Part shown: piece after piece, positions 4,446 through 9,180 of the stretch
Layout of the letters: each line of letters begins with the position of its first letter
How positions within the stretch are numbered: position 1 is the stretch's first letter
From: Lentisphaerota bacterium
Lineage (GTDB): Bacteria; Verrucomicrobiota; Lentisphaeria; Oligosphaerales; PUNB01
NCBI GenBank assembly: GCA_003552565.1
Contig: PUNB01000043.1
Span: 1-9,180 of the forward strand
Direction of reading: 5' to 3'
DNA: 9,180 nt
Notes under the pieces: generated by a model
What the model was told of the DNA's origin: nothing
Seen by the model: the letters and a program-made list of their open reading frames with translations, nothing else
Databases searched by the model: none
Translations under genes and position numbers: made by a program

Positions 4446-6047
4446 TTACGAACCTTCCAGCCTGTCTTGCACCTGCAGTGCATCCAGCACCACCAGCGCC
4501 GCCATAGCTTCCGCCACCGGTACCAGCCGCGGCACGATACAAGGATCGTGCCGACCGCCGATCTCAATCTCCACATTACGCCCCTGCTGATCAACAGTTG
4601 CCTGGGCTTGCGCTATCGAGGGAGTCGGCTTTACCGCCAGACGCATGACTATTTCCTGGCCAGTGGAAATACCGCCAAGAATACCGCCGGCACTGTTTGA
4701 AACAAATTGACCATCCCGCATCTGATCGTTCTGCCGGCTGCCGGTCAAACCGGCCGCCGCGAAGCCTGAACCGATCTCCACCCCCTTGACCGCGCCGATT
4801 GTCATCATAGCCATGGTCAAACGAGCGTCCAGCTTGAAAAACACCGGATCGCCAACCCCCTTCCGCAATCCCAGAATTCGCAACTGAACCAGACCGCCGA
4901 CGGAATCTTTCTCTTTCTGCGCCTGCAATATCCGCTCCTCCATAGCTTTCGCCGCCGCCGGATCGGCCGCTCGCACAGGGTTCTGTTCAACCGCCGACAA
5001 ATCAACTTCATGCCCCCTTACCCCGCCGATTTCCTCAGCGAAAGCGTGAATTTTCACTCCCAGCTGAGAAAGTCTCTGCCGGGCCACACCGCCGGCGGCT
5101 ACCCGCGCGGCCGTTTCCCGCCCCGAAGATCGACCGCCGCCGCGATGGTCACGATGGCCGAATTTATGGAAAAAAGCGAAATCCGCGTGCCCAGGCCGAA
5201 AAACTTCCCGCAGCGATTCATAATGGCCAGGCCTCTGATCTTTATTGCGCACCAGCATAGCTATCGGTGCGCCGGTGGTCTGTCCCTCGAAAACCCCGGA
5301 TAGAATTTCCAGCTTGTCGCTTTCCTGGCGACTGGTAGACACCTTGCTCTGTCCGGGACGACGACGATCCATTTCCTTTTGCATGTCAGCTTCCGAAATC
5401 TCAATCCCGGGCGGAAGACCGTCCAGAACCGCACCCACAGCCGGGCCGTGACTCTCTCCGAAAGTAGTCACTCGAACGATTTGCCCGAGAGTGTTGGGCG
5501 ACTGCATCCGCAGATGCATTTCGTTAATGATCGCCTCCCTCATAGAACGCACCGCCTCATCCAGGGATAATTCGCTTTTATCTATGACCACATCCGCATA
5601 AGGGGTGATCACGTCAAGCAGGCGTTCCACGCGCTGCCGAAAAGCGCCTTTAGGATCATCTTCATCCTCCAGGTAGGCGGGCATGCGGCCGCGGGCACAG
5701 GTGCGGCGCCAAAGCACTTCAAAATCAGCCGTGAATAATACCATTATACCATTTTTCCGCAGCAGATTACGAGCGGCGGGCCGAAGAGGCGTGGAACCAC
5801 CGACACTAAGCACATACCAATCCTTGTTTTCCAGAGAGTCAAGTGCCGCCAACTCCAGTTCCGCGAAGCCTTCCGGGCCGACCTGACGATAAACATCTCC
5901 AATCCCCCCCCCACCCGAACGATCCTGAAAAAAACGCTCAATGATCACATCATCCAAATCTATGAATTCAACCCCCGCCTGTTCCGCGAAAGCTTTCCCA
6001 GTAACGCTCTTGCCTGAAGATTTAGGCCCCATTATGTTTATACGCAT
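4446..6047 (-). CDS. aroC: Shikimate kinase-chorismate synthase fusion
   Basis: This 533-residue protein carries two shikimate-pathway enzymes. Residues 1 to about 176 resemble shikimate kinase (AroK; shikimate plus ATP to shikimate 3-phosphate): P-loop GPKSSGKS at 7-14, DLD at 30-32, GGST at 83-86 in place of the usual GGG, lid-like RGRMP at 119-123, and RLLDVITPYAD at 142-152. The shikimate-binding FRxxE is FAELE (A62), and a Gly-rich insert lies at 45-48. Residues about 181-533 are a complete chorismate synthase (EPSP to chorismate, FMNH2-dependent): TTFGESHGP at 194-202, RRRPGQ at 228-233, GHRDHRGGGRSSGRETA at 297-313, DSVGGLV at 381-387, NSAGGILGGIS at 451-461 and GRHDPC at 498-503. The start fits the kinase N-terminus, with AGGA four bases upstream. 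The fused steps are fifth and seventh; EPSP synthase between them is not in the window. Chorismate synthase activity is near certain. Kinase activity is likely but its variant site needs explaining. Confidence 0.93.
   Translation of the reverse strand: MRINIMGPKSSGKSVTGKAFAEQAGVEFIDLDDVIIERFFQDRSGGGGIGDVYRQVGPEGFAELELAALDSLENKDWYVLSVGGSTPLRPAARNLLRKNGIMVLFTADFEVLWRRTCARGRMPAYLEDEDDPKGAFRQRVERLLDVITPYADVVIDKSELSLDEAVRSMREAIINEMHLRMQSPNTLGQIVRVTTFGESHGPAVGAVLDGLPPGIEISEADMQKEMDRRRPGQSKVSTSRQESDKLEILSGVFEGQTTGAPIAMLVRNKDQRPGHYESLREVFRPGHADFAFFHKFGHRDHRGGGRSSGRETAARVAAGGVARQRLSQLGVKIHAFAEEIGGVRGHEVDLSAVEQNPVRAADPAAAKAMEERILQAQKEKDSVGGLVQLRILGLRKGVGDPVFFKLDARLTMAMMTIGAVKGVEIGSGFAAAGLTGSRQNDQMRDGQFVSNSAGGILGGISTGQEIVMRLAVKPTPSIAQAQATVDQQGRNVEIEIGGRHDPCIVPRLVPVAEAMAALVVLDALQVQDRLEGS
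5534..5540 (-). promoter_or_regulatory. Internal Shine-Dalgarno-like site before the chorismate synthase part
   Basis: On the minus strand AGGGAGG lies 14 bases before an in-frame ATG (codon 177, 5519-5517), just before the chorismate synthase domain; a second ATG is at codon 181. The match is strong but the spacing is longer than optimal, so it may be chance (codons for R170, E171, A172). Confidence 0.3.
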
Positions 6048-6087
6048 TTATTCCTGCCTTATGTTTTCCCTGAACCCCGAATTCCGT

Positions 6088-6145
6088 AACTAGCCTTAGG
6101 TTATGCGAAAAGGTAATTGCGCATTTCTAGCCTTAACGCTTAACC
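6088..6145. repeat. Copy B of the interspersed repeat plus short direct repeats
   Basis: This occupies most of the 102-base spacer between the AsmA-like gene and aroK-aroC. It contains AACTAG then TATGCGAAAAGG (6088-6113), the counterpart of 4307-4328. CTAGCCTTA occurs twice (6090-6098 and 6127-6135), and a heptamer doublet CTTAACG, CTTAACC lies at 6132-6145. Confidence 0.5.
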
Positions 6146-6149
6146 CGAT

Positions 6150-8984
6150 TCAGTCGTCACCGCCGCGCAGACCGGTCAACAAATCCACGGACCATTCAGC
6201 CTCACCGACAGGCCCTGTCAAGCGGGCTTCAAACAACCATGAAAGCGGACGCAGCACCATCCCCAGAAAGGGGGTTGAACGTAGAGAGCGCCCTCGAACC
6301 ACAAAATCCAAATAATCATCTCTCCATCGATAACTGCCCTCTCCCTGCAATGAAAAGACGGTGCCGTCGGTGTTAAGCCGGGAAAAAAGCACTTGATCTC
6401 CGATAAAATCCAGTTTGGCATCCAACTCGCTGATGCGCCCCAACCTTCCCAACCCGACAGCATCGCCCAGGTTCTTCAACACCGGCGCCTCCCAGAATTC
6501 CGCATCCCGCACCCAGATTTTTCCGTTGCCGCTGATTGAAAGATCAGACTTACTGTCCCACTGCTGAAAATTAACCTGGATCGAAGAAGTCAGACGCCCC
6601 AACTCAAACTCGGGGCTGTAATCTTCGAAATCTTCCAACAACCCGGCTATTGAAACCTGATTCATGTCCATATCCACATAGCCAGCCCTGGTAAAAGTAT
6701 TGAACACCCCCTTCCCGGAGAATGAACCGTCATGGAGCCTGGCATGTTTCAGCCGCCAGCGTAAATCACGCCCCGCCAGTTCCCATTCAAGTTCATGTTC
6801 ATTAAAAGAAAAATCCATAAATTTCATACTCTCTCCAGAGAAACGCCCGAAAACCTCCGCCTCTCTGGAACCGCGCAAATAAGCCTTCCCTTTCAACTCC
6901 ACATCCGTGCTCGGGGAAAATTCGATCTCGCTCAGGCCGTCGTCTTCGCCTTTGGTTACGGCGGAAAATATTCTGGCCGGGTCCAAACGCCCGCGACTTT
7001 CAAAATACCAAACGGGATTTTGACCTAATTCAAAACGCATGTCCCCTTCCAGCCTATCTTCTTCTTCACCGTTCCGCCCTTTTGCATTGTCCAGAACAAG
7101 GATATCCTTAACCTTCGCCTCCTCAGGCAGATTCAATTCAATCCGCCCGGAGACCTCATCCGCCTGCTCTCCTCGATATTGGATATCTTGACCGCTGAAA
7201 CTCGCCAACATCACTAATCTCCAGCGCTCTTTTTCTGTGGGGTATCTCTGGTAATGCATTGTTTCCAGCTCAAACCTGGGCGCTTTATCCGACCACTCAA
7301 AATCTTCCCATATTCGATGAAACGCCTGCCTGGGACGGTCGCGCCCAAGAAAAACATCCACATGCCTAGGGTCGCCTTCAGCCTCTCCGCTTAATTTCAC
7401 CGCCGGCCTTTCCGGGTGCTCCAGAAAAAACTCCAGAAAATCCAGATGAAACAACTCGAACACCGGCAGTTTTGTGGTTAAATCAAAGAAGCGCGCAGAT
7501 CTTTCCGCCACTTCCACCTTTCCAGACACCTCATCCATCTTCAGTCCTTCATACTCAATTTCCTCGCCCGAGAACTCCCCCTTCCCACGCCATTCCAGAG
7601 GATGCTCGTCAATGGATGAAGGTTCAAGAGTAAAATCAAACCGCGGCGGCGGCCCGTTAAAATCCAGCAACCCCAGCTGCCGCACACGCGGCAGCCCAAG
7701 CTCCAGATAGAGCCGGGTAAAATCCGCGGCACCGGCAATTCGACCGCTCAGTTGCCGCTCCCGCCGGTCATAAAGAAAGGATAATTCAACCTCTTCACCA
7801 GGCTTTTCCAAGTTCAAACTCACACCTTGGCCGGTATTGATTTCATCAGGAGTGAACATAACCTCGGCCCGCAAATCAGACACTGCCATTTGTCGAAACT
7901 TGAACTCCCGCGCTCCCAGCGAAGCCTCACCCTGCCAATCTGAAAAAGGCATCCGGCTTTCGCTCAATCGGAAAGAAAAACTCAGCGGCTGGTCACTGAA
8001 GCTGAATTCATCTATATGTCGCCCGTGCTTTCCGAAAAGCGGACGTAAATTACGCAAGACCGAAGGATGCAGGGAGCCGTCAATAAAAGCGTTCAGACGC
8101 TCTTCCTGAATATCATATGACGCTTCCGCCCGCAGCGACTCCCAGTGATCCCACTCTTTCCCGCGAACTTCCGCACGGAAATCAGAAAACTCCAGACTTC
8201 CGTCCATATAGGTAATCCTGCCGGCGAAATTACGTATCGGCACAAAACGATAAAATAATCGTTCGGCACCCACTTCAACTGTCATTTGCCCCTTGTCGGA
8301 AGCGTCCGAGGATCCTTGGTATTCAGCCTCAAAAGATATTCCCGATGCCGGCAGCACATGAAATCGATTGTCCAAAGCCAATTCCCTGGTCATTAACAGC
8401 CCATCCCGTATCTCTTCAGAGAATAGCCCTGGGAATCTCCGCCAGCTCAAAGGCGATTCCTCACTGAAAGCTGCAAATTCTGGCTTTTTTTCTTCCGGCC
8501 GCTGTATAAACACCTGGCCGCTGATCTTCACCCCCATCAGGTTCAATCTCGCATCCTTAACCCGCCATCCGCCATCAGGCAGCGCCGTCACACGCAGGTT
8601 CTGCAAGCTTAAATCCAGCTTTTCCGTCTCGACTGCATACTCCGGATCATCCGTCAGCGGGAACAACAAAGCGCCATTTTTAATCTGAACCTCTGAAAAA
8701 GCAAAATCACCGAACAGCCAGTCCGTAATCCCGGTTTCCACGATGAGCCGTTCGGCCCGAGCCATTTCTCCCGCGTTCTCCGCCAGACCATCATACAGCA
8801 CCGCCTTCTCCAGCTTCAAATCGCCGATCAGCCCCGGGCGAATCCTGGCGAATTCCAGGTTTATCCCCCTGTTCCTTAAAACTTGCCGCACATATCCGTG
8901 GGTGAATTTCGGCAGACCGAATATTTCAGCATAAACAACCGCGATCACTATTGCTGAAAACAACAGCAAAACCGTTCGGGACAT
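6150..8984 (-). CDS. Large AsmA-like, membrane-anchored envelope protein
   Basis: With the start at 8984 this is a 944-residue protein. It opens with a short basic end and one hydrophobic segment (about residues 4-22) that would act as a signal anchor, leaving the rest in the periplasm. The body is rich in alternating beta-strand patterns with G/D turns, as in AsmA/TamB/YhdP proteins thought to carry phospholipids between inner and outer membrane. The last 145 residues look like an AsmA-like C-terminal region: FWEAPVLKNLG near 830, LDAKLDFIGDQVLFSRLNTDG, LQGEGSY, then VLRPLSWLFEARLTG and a closing W. No enzymatic motif is seen. The frame stays open to an ATG at 9119, but that start lies inside a long inverted repeat (9049-9168). 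A TTG at 9014, preceded by GAGAAG, is a credible alternative giving a lysine-rich end. The family assignment is by pattern, not by a strict motif. Confidence 0.75.
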   Translation of the reverse strand: MSRTVLLLFSAIVIAVVYAEIFGLPKFTHGYVRQVLRNRGINLEFARIRPGLIGDLKLEKAVLYDGLAENAGEMARAERLIVETGITDWLFGDFAFSEVQIKNGALLFPLTDDPEYAVETEKLDLSLQNLRVTALPDGGWRVKDARLNLMGVKISGQVFIQRPEEKKPEFAAFSEESPLSWRRFPGLFSEEIRDGLLMTRELALDNRFHVLPASGISFEAEYQGSSDASDKGQMTVEVGAERLFYRFVPIRNFAGRITYMDGSLEFSDFRAEVRGKEWDHWESLRAEASYDIQEERLNAFIDGSLHPSVLRNLRPLFGKHGRHIDEFSFSDQPLSFSFRLSESRMPFSDWQGEASLGAREFKFRQMAVSDLRAEVMFTPDEINTGQGVSLNLEKPGEEVELSFLYDRRERQLSGRIAGAADFTRLYLELGLPRVRQLGLLDFNGPPPRFDFTLEPSSIDEHPLEWRGKGEFSGEEIEYEGLKMDEVSGKVEVAERSARFFDLTTKLPVFELFHLDFLEFFLEHPERPAVKLSGEAEGDPRHVDVFLGRDRPRQAFHRIWEDFEWSDKAPRFELETMHYQRYPTEKERWRLVMLASFSGQDIQYRGEQADEVSGRIELNLPEEAKVKDILVLDNAKGRNGEEEDRLEGDMRFELGQNPVWYFESRGRLDPARIFSAVTKGEDDGLSEIEFSPSTDVELKGKAYLRGSREAEVFGRFSGESMKFMDFSFNEHELEWELAGRDLRWRLKHARLHDGSFSGKGVFNTFTRAGYVDMDMNQVSIAGLLEDFEDYSPEFELGRLTSSIQVNFQQWDSKSDLSISGNGKIWVRDAEFWEAPVLKNLGDAVGLGRLGRISELDAKLDFIGDQVLFSRLNTDGTVFSLQGEGSYRWRDDYLDFVVRGRSLRSTPFLGMVLRPLSWLFEARLTGPVGEAEWSVDLLTGLRGGDD

Positions 8985-9048
8985 TACATAAGAATATTTA
9001 TTCAATTTCTTCAAGGTTTTCTTCTCACATTGATTTACCTGTCCATTT

Positions 9049-9168
9049 CGGCGGACGATAGCGGGCATCGAGAGCGGGGGACGATGGGGACGCGCTTTTC
9101 TCGTAATCCGCTCTCGCATGCCGAGCCGTAACTCTTGGAGGCTGATCGCCCGCTATCGTTGACCGCCG
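9049..9168. repeat. Long interrupted inverted repeat upstream of the AsmA-like gene
   Basis: ACGATAGCGGGC (9055-9066) is perfectly complementary to GCCCGCTATCGT (9148-9159). The outer CGGCGG (9049-9054) pairs with CCGCCG (9163-9168) across a three-base bulge. Further in, CGAGAGCGG (9069-9077) pairs with CCGCTCTCG (9108-9116); the flanking GCAT/ATGC extends this with one extra base. The centre (about 9078-9107) contains an imperfect direct repeat of GGGGACG. It could be a miniature mobile element, an extragenic palindrome or the leader hairpin of the AsmA-like transcript. No transposase is nearby and no flanking target duplication was found. Confidence 0.6.
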
Positions 9169-9180
9169 GAAACAAAAAAC

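Noticed and set aside
8985..9119. N-terminal extension of 45 codons on the AsmA-like protein
   Set aside because: Most of it is encoded by the inverted repeat and reads as a basic low-complexity peptide ahead of a normal signal anchor. Kept only as a possibility; TTG at 9014 or ATG at 8984 is preferred.

Overview
The window looks like a chromosomal stretch of core metabolism from a Gram-negative bacterium of moderate GC content. I would guess the PVC superphylum, Kiritimatiellota or a relative. The reasons are a stand-alone AICAR formyltransferase instead of a full-length PurH, a large AsmA-like envelope protein, A-rich leaders that often lack a strong Shine-Dalgarno, and short-repeat-rich spacers. 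This placement is inference from family style, not from a phylogenetic marker. There is no rRNA, tRNA, CRISPR array, transposase or phage gene.

Layout: bases 1-538 hold no convincing gene. They contain small inverted repeats, a heptamer tandem repeat and a well-formed intrinsic terminator hairpin (422-444). A plus-strand cluster follows: an Lrp/AsnC regulator (539-1036), a class I/II aminotransferase that overlaps it by 26 bases (1011-2195), and, 33 bases further on, a PlsC-like acyltransferase (2229-3047). The first two resemble the AlaR-AlaT (YugG-YugH) pair of Bacillus. The acyltransferase converges on a minus-strand series. Read in its own direction, that series is a large AsmA-like membrane-anchored protein (8984 or further upstream to 6150), a shikimate kinase-chorismate synthase fusion (6047-4446), and a stand-alone AICAR formyltransferase (4208-3075). 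The spacers of 102 and 237 bases between them are filled with short repeats.

The genes do not form one pathway. The left cluster points to alanine-type transamination under amino-acid-responsive control plus phospholipid acylation. The right series combines envelope lipid transport or assembly (AsmA-like), the fifth and seventh steps of the shikimate pathway on one polypeptide, and the penultimate step of purine synthesis.

The most unusual items are: the AroK-AroC fusion, whose kinase half lacks the usual shikimate-binding arginine of FRxxE and carries a nine-G homopolymer; a PlsC homologue with altered catalytic and substrate motifs (HX4E and FPQN); and period-7 tandem repeats of several unrelated sequences in three separate spacers. 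I see no convincing evidence of a wholly new multi-gene system here.
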